A stretch of 6,608 bases of DNA from contig DNMB01000209.1 of NCBI GenBank assembly GCA_003489485.1, forward strand, positions 1-6,608, given 5' to 3'. The DNA is from Chitinophagaceae bacterium (lineage in GTDB: Bacteria; Bacteroidota; Bacteroidia; Chitinophagales; Chitinophagaceae). Under the pieces are notes generated by a model. That model made no database searches. It was not told the origin of the DNA and worked only from the letters and a program-made list of their open reading frames with translations. The position numbers and the translations under genes are program-made. Of this stretch, positions 1 through 5,855 are shown piece by piece; the first letter of the stretch is position 1; each line of letters opens with the position of its first letter.

Positions 1-323
1 GTAGCCGTATCGATATAGCTTTCGTAGCGATCGCGCACCCGATAGACCCAATCGTAAGAGGGATGGGTGGTACCGGTTCCTACTACATGATACACGGGCT
101 TACCGTTGATCTTCTCTAGCTGGGTATTAAAGACCGCCGTGCCGGCATTTATATACAGCCCCACTACAGTATAGTACACAACGTAGGTGATCCGCTCTTC
201 GGCCTTAAAAGAGGTGTTACTGATTCCGCAAAATGTATCGGCGGTCGTAAGTTGTTGGGAGGGCCCTCCCAAAAAACCAGAGAGCACCATCAGTAAAGGC
301 AATAACCAGCTAAACAACTTCAT
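1..323 (-). CDS. DUF3108 domain-containing secreted protein (3' end outside window)
   Basis: The first 107 codons are visible; the gene continues past the left edge. It starts at an ATG read from 323 and has a short basic N-terminus followed by a hydrophobic stretch (about residues 3-20, MKLFSWLLPLLMV), which looks like a Sec signal peptide. No lipobox cysteine is seen. The mature part starts around CGISNTSFKAEERITY and continues with segments such as INGKPVYHVVGTGTT and YRVRDRYESYID. I recognise this pattern as the N-terminal half of the DUF3108 family of Bacteroidota, predicted beta-rich periplasmic or outer-membrane-associated proteins without an established function. The start overlaps the end of the upstream membrane-protein gene by 14 nt, so the two are probably one operon with coupled translation. 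An 18-bp perfect palindrome lies within the signal-peptide region. The family call is from memory of the pattern; the biochemical role is unknown. Confidence 0.8.
   Translation of the reverse strand, partial: MKLFSWLLPLLMVLSGFLGGPSQQLTTADTFCGISNTSFKAEERITYVVYYTVVGLYINAGTAVFNTQLEKINGKPVYHVVGTGTTHPSYDWVYRVRDRYESYIDTA
255..272. repeat. 18-bp perfect GC-rich palindrome inside the DUF3108 gene
   Basis: TTGGGAGGGCCCTCCCAA is a perfect inverted repeat with no spacer, centred between 263 and 264. It lies about 50-70 nt downstream of the DUF3108 start codon, in the codons for the end of the signal peptide. Six A residues overlap its right side on the plus strand (271-276). In minus-strand RNA the U-run would come before the stem, so it does not have the layout of a terminator for this gene. 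It may be chance, or an mRNA structure affecting early elongation. Confidence 0.9.
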
Positions 324-1326
324 CCTTAAGATTAAAAAAATTACGAATTCGGCTTATTAATAACGCACCGGTCAGAGCGGGTAGTATCAGATTGATTATC
401 CAAATAAGCAAAGCCGCCAGTACGATTCCCGAAGAAGTAGCCCCAAACCAACCTGCGATCCACAAGCCCACCGCACCGCGTAAGCCCAACTCGGGAATGG
501 CAAAGGTAGGTACCAGTGCCAAGACCAGAAAGGTAAGTGATACGGTAACGAACAAAGGAATGCCTTGCAGCGGCACCTGAAAAAGTTGATAGACCAAATA
601 GTACTGCATTAAAAAAATAAGATAGCGTAGCAGTGATAAAGACAACAGGGTGCGTAAGATGGCTGCATCGCAACTATCGAGCGCCTGTAACCACTTTTTA
701 AAACGATCGGCCCACACCGAAGACGGATTAATTACTTTTTTTTGCAACCAGTTATTGGCATGGCTACTATTAAAATAAAGCAGCAGCATCAATACCAGCA
801 CCACAACAGTGGCCAACGCAGCGATCGACCAGCTCTGCGCAGCCCACTCAAAGCGAGATAGCAAAAAAGGACGAGCCAGTATCAATCCCGCCAAACCCAT
901 TGCCACGGTCACGATCAGTTGGCTAAAACTAGATACCACCGTTACCGATACGGCCGCTACCCGGTGAACGGGGTCAAGGTAGAGCACACGACCCAGATAC
1001 TCCCCCACGCGGTTGGGTAAACTGACCGAAAACGATACGCCCGACAAAACCGCTTTGAACGATGTAAAAAGCGAAACGGATTGCAAGGGGGCAATGGCCA
1101 ACTTCCACTTGAGCGATTCGGTTAGCCAATTAAGTAGCATGAGCAAAAAAAGAAGGGGAAGAAAAAAGAGGCCCTTGGTTCGCAAGGCCTCGCTAAGCTC
1201 GGTGGCAAGGAGAGAAAAATTGACCTGCTTTTTTAGCTGTAGCCAAATGATCCAGCACAGTAACACCATTAACAGGGGGCCTGTCAGGTAGCGAATAAAG
1301 ATTTTGCTGGATCGCGAGAGCTTCAT
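310..1326 (-). CDS. Lysylphosphatidylglycerol synthase TM / YbhN-type flippase-like membrane protein
   Basis: A 338-residue polytopic inner-membrane protein. Hydrophobic segments are visible at about residues 13-30, 53-69, 88-102, 122-150, 165-184, 225-248, 255-275 and 285-325. The family-typical motif LPNRVGEYLGR (about 103-113, with conserved P-x-R-x-G-E) follows the third segment, and IPELGLRG (about 277-284) sits before the last helices. These match the UPF0104/LPG_synthase_TM family, whose members include the membrane half of MprF and the YbhN/AglD proteins. There is no C-terminal soluble aminoacyl-transferase domain, so it is not a full MprF. A role in lipid or glycolipid movement is inference. 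I chose the ATG read from 1326 (MKLSRSSKIF) because an upstream in-frame start would run deep into ruvC and adds non-homologous-looking residues. The stop overlaps the DUF3108 start by 14 nt. The 5' end faces ruvC across only 25 bp. Confidence 0.85.
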   Translation of the reverse strand: MKLSRSSKIFIRYLTGPLLMVLLCWIIWLQLKKQVNFSLLATELSEALRTKGLFFLPLLFLLMLLNWLTESLKWKLAIAPLQSVSLFTSFKAVLSGVSFSVSLPNRVGEYLGRVLYLDPVHRVAAVSVTVVSSFSQLIVTVAMGLAGLILARPFLLSRFEWAAQSWSIAALATVVVLVLMLLLYFNSSHANNWLQKKVINPSSVWADRFKKWLQALDSCDAAILRTLLSLSLLRYLIFLMQYYLVYQLFQVPLQGIPLFVTVSLTFLVLALVPTFAIPELGLRGAVGLWIAGWFGATSSGIVLAALLIWIINLILPALTGALLISRIRNFFNLKDEVV

Positions 1327-1330
1327 TAAT

Positions 1331-1346
1331 CTTGTAAAAATACAAG
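1331..1346. repeat. Perfect 6-bp inverted repeat with 4-nt loop in the flippase/ruvC divergent gap
   Basis: CTTGTA-AAAA-TACAAG occupies most of the 25-bp space between the flippase ATG (1326) and the likely ruvC TTG (1352). It is the right size and position for an operator or a small hairpin in the 5' end of either message. Read on the minus strand it contains TATTTTTA, one base from the Bacteroidota -7 consensus TAnnTTTG, but this would leave almost no leader. Function is unproven; a 6-bp AT-rich repeat can arise by chance. Confidence 0.6.
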
Positions 1347-1351
1347 GCAGG

Positions 1352-1963
1352 TTGCAAAAGGCTTCTAAAATAATTCTGGGGATCGATCCGGGCACCGTGA
1401 TTATGGGTTATGGACTTATCAAGATCGTTGATGGTCGCCCTACCCTGCTCGATCTGGGAGTATTGAAACCGGGTAAGATAAAAGACAATCACAAACGGCT
1501 ACAGCTGATCTTTAATACGGTAAGCGGCCTTATTACACAGTTTGCCCCAACGGATTTTGCGATCGAGGCACCATTCTTTGGAAAGAACGTACAAAGCATG
1601 CTCAAGTTGGGACGTGCCCAGGGCGTAGCCATTGCAGCGGCCATGCGCCACGGACTGGAAGTGACCGAGTACTCACCCAAAAAAGTAAAACAAGGGGTTA
1701 CGGGCAATGGTAACGCCAGCAAGGAGCAGGTCATGAAGATGCTGCAAACGATCTTACAATTCAAGGATAGCCCAAAGTACTATGATGCCACCGATGCGGT
1801 GGGCGTAGCGGTCTGCCATTTTTATCAACACTACAAGAGAATTCCAGCTGCAACGGCCACCCCGACTGCAGCCAAAAGCAAACTCGCTAAAAAAAGCGCC
1901 AAGAAAAAAAATGATTGGGCCGATTTTATTCAAAAAAATCCGCAGCGCATCAGCAAAAAATAA
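1352..1963 (+). CDS. ruvC: Crossover junction endodeoxyribonuclease RuvC
   Basis: RuvC is the dimeric metal-dependent resolvase that cuts Holliday junctions after RuvAB branch migration during recombinational repair; it acts in the cytoplasm on DNA. Counting from the TTG at 1352, the four catalytic acidic residues are present: D12 in GIDPGT, E72 in FAIEAPF, and D145 and D148 in YYDATDA. The TGNGNASKEQV segment also fits the family. The protein is 203 residues, longer than the 173-residue E. coli enzyme. From about residue 163 it has a linker rich in Ala, Thr and Lys and ends in WADFIQKNPQRI, a tail I associate with Bacteroidota RuvC. No ATG or GTG occurs between the upstream in-frame stop (TAG at 1289) and the catalytic core. 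TTG at 1352, preceded by AAGGCAGG, gives the normal family N-terminus. TTG at 1304 is the alternative and would overlap the divergent gene. Confidence 0.95.
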   Translation: MQKASKIILGIDPGTVIMGYGLIKIVDGRPTLLDLGVLKPGKIKDNHKRLQLIFNTVSGLITQFAPTDFAIEAPFFGKNVQSMLKLGRAQGVAIAAAMRHGLEVTEYSPKKVKQGVTGNGNASKEQVMKMLQTILQFKDSPKYYDATDAVGVAVCHFYQHYKRIPAATATPTAAKSKLAKKSAKKKNDWADFIQKNPQRISKK

Positions 1964-1976
1964 AAAGCGCGTTACA

Positions 1977-2369
1977 CTACAGGTGGGCCACGATACGAGC
2001 CTGCACCGAGCGAAGTTGCTCCTCACTGGCTTTTTGCTTACCGGGTTGAGCAAAGTTCAGATCATTAGAAGTATTGATCGGAATCAAATGCATATGCGCA
2101 TGCGGCACCTCGAGTCCGATCACTGAGATTCCACAACGATTGCAGGGAAATGATTTTTCAATGGCCTTGGCAATAGGTTGTGCGAATACCAGCATCGATG
2201 CAAGATAATTTTCAGGCAGATCGAATAACTTATCGACCTCTACTTTAGGGACTACCAGCACATGCCCTTCGCGAAGCGGAAAAACATCGAGAAAGGCAAG
2301 GAATAGATCATTCTCAGCGATCTTATAACAAGTAAGTTCTCCGGCTATGATCTTAGAAAAAATCGTCAT
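1977..2369 (-). CDS. HIT family protein (histidine triad nucleotide hydrolase)
   Basis: A 130-residue, single-domain HIT protein. The histidine triad is intact: H90-A-H92-M-H94 in VPHAHMHLIP, with H92 as the expected catalytic nucleophile. The upstream family segment REGHVLVVPK (33-42, with H36) and the N-terminal segment ELTCYKIAE are also present. Families of this size hydrolyse nucleoside phosphoramidates, AMP-lysine-type adducts or dinucleoside polyphosphates; which of these applies cannot be read from the sequence. It lies 22 bp downstream of greA on the same strand and is probably co-transcribed with it. I recall greA-HIT adjacency as common in Bacteroidota. Its 3' end converges on ruvC with a 13-bp gap, which holds a U-rich run for minus-strand transcripts but no clear stem. 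C76 and C79 form a CxxC, but no second cysteine pair exists for a zinc site. Confidence 0.92.
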   Translation of the reverse strand: MTIFSKIIAGELTCYKIAENDLFLAFLDVFPLREGHVLVVPKVEVDKLFDLPENYLASMLVFAQPIAKAIEKSFPCNRCGISVIGLEVPHAHMHLIPINTSNDLNFAQPGKQKASEEQLRSVQARIVAHL

Positions 2370-2391
2370 GGCTATAGGTCAGTTATTTTTA

Positions 2392-2865
2392 TCATGCACT
2401 AATGGCATCGATCCTGAAATTCAAAACACCGGCAGGGGCCTGCACCTCGGCCGTCTCTCCAACCTTTTTTCCTAAGATGCCCTTACCGATGGGAGAGGTA
2501 ACGGATATTTTTCCTGATTTGAGGTCGGCTTCTTTTTCGCTGACCACTTTATAAACGACCTGCTTATTGGTCTTGAGATTCGTAAGGGTTACTTGTGTTA
2601 AGATAGAAACCTTGCTGGTATCGATCGAAGAAGCATCAAGCACCCGCACATTGGCCAAAGCCCCTTCGAGTGCGGCAATACGGGCTTCTAATATACCCTG
2701 GGCCTCTTTGGCAGCATCGTATTCGGCATTTTCTTTTAAGTCTCCTTTTTCTCGGGCCTCGGCAATGGCACGGCTGGCAGCAGGTCGATCGACACCCTTC
2801 ATTCGCTGCAACTCGGCCTTCATTTGTTCTAAGGTCTCTTGGGTTACATACTGAATCGTACTCAT
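2392..2865 (-). CDS. greA: Transcription elongation factor GreA
   Basis: GreA inserts its coiled-coil into the RNA polymerase secondary channel and stimulates cleavage of backtracked RNA, rescuing paused or arrested complexes. The protein is 157 residues, the normal family length. The N-terminal antiparallel coiled-coil (about 8-75) carries the signature REKGDLKENAEYDAA, with the tip acidic residues D42 and E45 that coordinate the catalytic magnesium in the family. The C-terminal FKBP-like domain follows, with ISVTSPIGKGILGKKVGE at about 119-136. The start is the ATG read from 2865 (MSTIQYVTQE). It is followed closely by the HIT gene. A terminator-like hairpin ends 20 nt before the start codon, leaving no room for a full promoter between them. 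greA must therefore be expressed by read-through or from a promoter upstream of, or overlapping, the hairpin, and may be controlled by attenuation. Confidence 0.97.
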   Translation of the reverse strand: MSTIQYVTQETLEQMKAELQRMKGVDRPAASRAIAEAREKGDLKENAEYDAAKEAQGILEARIAALEGALANVRVLDASSIDTSKVSILTQVTLTNLKTNKQVVYKVVSEKEADLKSGKISVTSPIGKGILGKKVGETAEVQAPAGVLNFRIDAISA

Positions 2866-2884
2866 ATAGGACGGTTTAACTCAC

Positions 2885-2922
2885 AAAAAAAGAGCAACGC
2901 CTCAGCGTAACCGAAGCGTTGC
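2885..2922 (-). terminator. Intrinsic-terminator-like hairpin between the dehydrogenase gene and greA
   Basis: On the minus strand GCAACGC (2922-2916) pairs with GCGTTGC (2900-2894) as a 7-bp perfect stem. Two further pairs past one mismatch can extend it. The stem is followed after TC by seven T residues (2891-2885). This is the classical rho-independent layout for minus-strand transcripts. It lies 46 bp past the dehydrogenase stop codon and 20 nt before the greA ATG, so it could simply end the rsmA-dehydrogenase transcript. Because it is also inside any plausible greA leader, it could act as an attenuator. Confidence 0.75.
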
Positions 2923-2934
2923 AGTATTTAAGGG

Positions 2935-2942
2935 CAAATATA
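2935..2942 (-). promoter_or_regulatory. Candidate greA -7 promoter element (TATATTTG)
   Basis: Read on the minus strand, TATATTTG matches the Bacteroidota -7 consensus TAnnTTTG exactly. It lies 26 bp after the dehydrogenase stop and 70 nt before the greA start. No matching -33 TTTG is seen at the expected distance upstream, which lowers confidence. Transcription from here would start near 2928-2930, just ahead of the hairpin at 2922-2894. Confidence 0.4.
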
Positions 2943-2968
2943 CAAAAATTCGAATAGGTGATACGTCG

Positions 2969-3922
2969 CTAGCCGAGGGGGCCTTCTTTCAATTTATCGA
3001 GTAATACCTTACTCATGCGCTCGAAAGATTCGCGACTATAACCGGCAATATGCGGGGTCAGTACCACATCGGGGCGCTGCATAAGGCGTTGTAATAATTG
3101 ATTTTCATCGGGTTGATAACTAGCGAGGTTTTCATTGGGCAAAACATCCAAGGCGGCCCCGGAGAGTTTTCCCTGCTCGAGTGCCAAAAGCATAGCCCGC
3201 AGATCGACCACTTCTCCCCTTGCGGTATTGATAAGGATGGGAGCTTGTAGAAGTGAATTGAAAAAATCCTCGCCCGCCAGTCCCTTTGTAGTGGCATCGA
3301 GCGGAACATGAAAACTAATGACACTGCACTGCGCAGCAATATCAGCCAGTGATGCCTCTTGTATATACGCAGCAGCAAACCCTGATTTGTGAATGTCGTT
3401 TGCCAGCACCTTTACATTAAAGGGTGCGAGCAAACGGGCAAATTCACTTCCGGTATTTCCATAACCGATAACCCCTATGCTCTGACCGCTCAGCTCCGTA
3501 CCTCGATTCTCTTTTCTATTCCAGATTCCTTTTTGTATTTCGCCATACGACCAATTGATTCGATGCAATACCGATAACAACATGCCAAGCGCGTGTTCGG
3601 CAACAGCAAGTCGATTGCCTTCGGGACTACTGAAACACCAGACCCCTTTTGCAGCGGCCGCTGCAGTGTCGATTAACTCCATTCCGCTACCGAGTCTTCC
3701 GACCCATCGTAGTTTTTTTGCCTTTTGCAAAAGCGACGCATCGACTGCGATGCGGGTCGTAACGACCAGTCCAACGGCATCTTCAATTGATGCATCGAGT
3801 TCGCTTCGAACAATAGCGGGCGCATCTACCACGGTATAGCCCATGGCACGAAGACCTGCTGCCAGCAACGGGTGCGCTATGCCGGTAACGATCACTTTTC
3901 CTGTATGTTCAATAGTAGACAA
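2969..3922 (-). CDS. D-isomer-specific 2-hydroxyacid dehydrogenase (SerA/PdxB superfamily)
   Basis: A 317-residue NAD(P)-dependent oxidoreductase of the D-2-hydroxyacid dehydrogenase family. The substrate domain includes GRLGSGMELID (75-85) and SSPEGNRLAVAEHALG (98-113). The Rossmann motif is G153-Y-G155-N-T-G158, and D176 at the end of the second strand suggests NAD preference. The catalytic triad is complete: R235 in NTARGE, E264 in DVLPNE and H291 in TPHIAG, with the same R-to-E spacing as E. coli PGDH. It lacks the ACT domain of SerA and the C-terminal dimerisation domain of PdxB, so the substrate is open: 3-phosphoglycerate, 4-phosphoerythronate or another 2-hydroxyacid. It follows rsmA by 12 bp in the same frame and is probably co-transcribed. 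No ATG is available between the rsmA stop and the conserved region; the TTG read from 3922 (MSTIEHTGKVIVTG) is the most likely start. Confidence 0.88.
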   Translation of the reverse strand: MSTIEHTGKVIVTGIAHPLLAAGLRAMGYTVVDAPAIVRSELDASIEDAVGLVVTTRIAVDASLLQKAKKLRWVGRLGSGMELIDTAAAAAKGVWCFSSPEGNRLAVAEHALGMLLSVLHRINWSYGEIQKGIWNRKENRGTELSGQSIGVIGYGNTGSEFARLLAPFNVKVLANDIHKSGFAAAYIQEASLADIAAQCSVISFHVPLDATTKGLAGEDFFNSLLQAPILINTARGEVVDLRAMLLALEQGKLSGAALDVLPNENLASYQPDENQLLQRLMQRPDVVLTPHIAGYSRESFERMSKVLLDKLKEGPLG

Positions 3923-3934
3923 CAGAATGCAAAA

Positions 3935-4702
3935 TTAGGTATTGGCGGTGGCAAGCATTCGAAAACTCAATTCGCCGAACTGTTCAACGCTAAGTTGCTC
4001 AGCTCGCTTGTCGAAGAGGGGATCCTTTAGCACGCTTGCATCAAAGAGTGGCTTTAGTGCATTGCGAAGGGTCTTTCTTCTTTGTCCAAAAGCCGTTTTA
4101 ACTAAAAGGGTAAAATCAGCCTGGCTGCGCATGGCAGGAATGTCCTTACGAGGCGTTAAGCGAATGACCCCGCTCATCACCTTGGGCGGGGGATCGAAAC
4201 AACCGGGAGAGACGTCAAAGAGATAATCCACGGTAAAAAAGGCCTGTATTAGTACCGATAAGACCCCATAGGTCTTTGAGCCGGGTGCGGCAGCGGCGCG
4301 TTGGGCCACTTCTTTTTGAAACATACCTATTATGGTCTCGATCTGTTCACGCCACTCCAGAAGAGTAAACAAGATCTGACTAGAAATATTGTACGGAAAA
4401 TTGCCCACCACGGTAAAAGAAGAGGCAAAGGGAACTTGCATCGCTAAAAAATCTTGATGCAACAAACGGCCTTGCAAGGATGGGTAGTGCTGCAGCAGAT
4501 AATCCACCTTTTCTTTGTCGAGCTCGACCGCCTTAAACTGGACCCCCGGCAACTCAATAAGATGACGGGTTAGGGCGCCGCCGCCCGGCCCCACTTCGAG
4601 CAGCTGTGTAAAGGGGGTTTGCTGCAAAGCCTGCAAGATCTTGCGAATAATGTTCTCGTCTCGCAAAAAATGTTGACCCAGCGATTTCTTAAGCCTGTAC
4701 AT
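3935..4702 (-). CDS. rsmA: 16S rRNA (adenine(1518)-N6/adenine(1519)-N6)-dimethyltransferase RsmA (KsgA)
   Basis: RsmA dimethylates two adjacent adenines in the helix 45 loop of 16S rRNA using S-adenosylmethionine, late in 30S subunit assembly; its loss gives kasugamycin resistance in other bacteria. From the ATG read from 4702 the protein is 255 residues. It opens with the family hallmark KKSLGQHFL (5-13). Next come SAM motif I EVGPGGG (36-42), the ribose-binding acid E60 in VELD, the base-contacting D84 in HQDFL, and the catalytic motif IV NFPYNIS (101-107). FDPPPKV (169-175) and AFGQRRKTLRNAL (204-216) complete the C-terminal domain. An in-frame ATG at 4762 would add 20 residues not typical of the family and reach almost to pdxA, so I reject it. 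It is divergent from pdxA across 62 bp and upstream of the hydroxyacid dehydrogenase. Confidence 0.96.
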   Translation of the reverse strand: MYRLKKSLGQHFLRDENIIRKILQALQQTPFTQLLEVGPGGGALTRHLIELPGVQFKAVELDKEKVDYLLQHYPSLQGRLLHQDFLAMQVPFASSFTVVGNFPYNISSQILFTLLEWREQIETIIGMFQKEVAQRAAAAPGSKTYGVLSVLIQAFFTVDYLFDVSPGCFDPPPKVMSGVIRLTPRKDIPAMRSQADFTLLVKTAFGQRRKTLRNALKPLFDASVLKDPLFDKRAEQLSVEQFGELSFRMLATANT

Positions 4703-4720
4703 CTTTACAAATGTACTCGT

Positions 4721-4749
4721 ATTGACGACGCGATATTTCGCTAATTTTA
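4721..4749 (+). promoter_or_regulatory. Weak candidate promoter for pdxA
   Basis: In the 62-bp gap between rsmA and pdxA the plus strand carries TAATTTTA (4742-4749), one base off the Bacteroidota -7 consensus TAnnTTTG. An ATTG (4721-4724) lies 17 bp upstream as a poor -33 match. A start near 4755 would leave a leader of about 10 nt before the pdxA ATG. No strong Shine-Dalgarno sequence is seen. The match is weak, and only the position makes it worth listing. Confidence 0.3.
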
Positions 4750-4764
4750 CAGTAATATACATCC

Positions 4765-5847
4765 ATGAATACTCCCAAGCCCATCATTGGTATCTCTTGT
4801 GGCGACCTGAACGGTATTGGCATTGAGCTTATCATCAAGACCTTCTCCGATACGCGTCTGCTCGATCATTGCACGCCGGTCATTTTTGCCTCGAATAAGG
4901 CCATCAACTTTTATCGCAAGACCATACCCGAGTGCAATTTCAACTACGCCAGTACAAAAGAACTGAACCGGATCAATCCTAAACAGATCAATCTCTTTAA
5001 CTGCTGGGAAGAAGATGTAGATATTACACCCGGGCAACTCACCGACATAGGTGGTCGCTATGCGAGTATCTCTTTACAAAGTGCTGTGGCAGCCCTCAAA
5101 CAAGGCCAGATCGATGGATTACTAACGGCCCCGTTGCATAAAAAAAATATTCAGTCTCCTGATTTTTCTTACACGGGTCACACCCCATACCTGCAACAGA
5201 TATTTGGTGCAAAAGATGTGGTCATGCTGCTTTGCGCAGGAGACTTTCGGGTGGGCCTGGTCACTGAACATGTGCCCGTTGGTGAAGTAGCCGCCAAACT
5301 GACCAAAGAAAAAATTGTAAGTAAGCTGATCTTATTGCATCAAAGCCTGCAAAAAGATTTTGGGATCGATAAGCCCCGCATTGCGGTGCTGGGATTAAAT
5401 CCACATGCCGGAGACGAAGGACTGATCGGAAAAGAAGAAGACACCATCATTCGCCCGGCGGTCAAAGATGCCAAGAACAATAACATACTGGCCGTAGGGC
5501 CCTATAGCGCCGATGCCTTTTTTGCGCGCAGAAGTTTTGAGCAATTCGATGCCGTACTGGCCATGTATCACGACCAGGGACTCATACCGTTCAAGACACT
5601 GGCCAGCGGTGAAGGTGTTAACTATACGGCAGGGCTGCCCGCTGTTCGCACCTCTCCCGACCATGGTGTTGCCTTTGACATAGCCGGAAAGAATAAGGCA
5701 GACTACAGTTCTTTCTTGATGGCTCTTTTCGAATGCATCGACATCATTAATAGAAGAAAGGGATACGCAGACAACAGAAAGAATCCGTTGCGCAAAGCCT
5801 CGCGCGCCATGTTGGCCAATGCAAAAGACGAAGCGCTCGAAGACTGA
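4765..5847 (+). CDS. pdxA: 4-hydroxythreonine-4-phosphate dehydrogenase PdxA
   Basis: PdxA oxidises 4-phosphohydroxy-L-threonine with NAD(P); the product decarboxylates to 3-amino-2-oxopropyl phosphate, which PdxJ condenses with deoxyxylulose phosphate to make pyridoxine phosphate. The protein is 360 residues against 329 in E. coli, with the extra length in an N-terminal insert (about 50-95) and the C-terminal tail, as I recall for Bacteroidota members. The N-terminal signature GDLNGIGIE (13-21) is present. H139 in TGHTPYL matches the substrate-phosphate histidine, and the metal ligands H169 (TEHVP), H214 (LNPHAGD) and H269 (MYHDQG) correspond to E. coli H166, H211 and H266. SPDHGVAFDIAG (297-308) is the C-terminal signature. 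The active site is therefore complete. The ATG at 4765 follows the divergent gap with rsmA, and the 3' end stops 8 bp from the converging LolA-like gene. Confidence 0.97.
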   Translation: MNTPKPIIGISCGDLNGIGIELIIKTFSDTRLLDHCTPVIFASNKAINFYRKTIPECNFNYASTKELNRINPKQINLFNCWEEDVDITPGQLTDIGGRYASISLQSAVAALKQGQIDGLLTAPLHKKNIQSPDFSYTGHTPYLQQIFGAKDVVMLLCAGDFRVGLVTEHVPVGEVAAKLTKEKIVSKLILLHQSLQKDFGIDKPRIAVLGLNPHAGDEGLIGKEEDTIIRPAVKDAKNNNILAVGPYSADAFFARRSFEQFDAVLAMYHDQGLIPFKTLASGEGVNYTAGLPAVRTSPDHGVAFDIAGKNKADYSSFLMALFECIDIINRRKGYADNRKNPLRKASRAMLANAKDEALED

Positions 5848-5855
5848 TCGAACGT

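Noticed and set aside
26..33. GCGATCGC, the cyanobacterial HIP1 octamer
   Set aside because: I noticed only a single exact copy, and every protein in the window is of Bacteroidota type.
1327..1395. A longer flippase protein starting at 1395
   Set aside because: The extra residues are the reverse complement of the ruvC catalytic start, and MKLSRSSKIF at 1326 is a typical N-terminus for a membrane protein.
1961..1985. A terminator between the converging ruvC and HIT genes
   Set aside because: There is a T-rich run for minus-strand transcripts, but no stem of useful length precedes it, and the plus strand has A-runs rather than T-runs.
2193..2204. A GCATCGATGC palindrome inside the HIT gene
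   Set aside because: A 10-bp palindrome within coding sequence is expected at this window size and has no flanking structure.
4703..4762. An extended RsmA N-terminus starting at the ATG read from 4762
   Set aside because: The added 20 residues precede the conserved MYRLKKSLGQHFL start typical of the family and would use up the whole divergent promoter gap.
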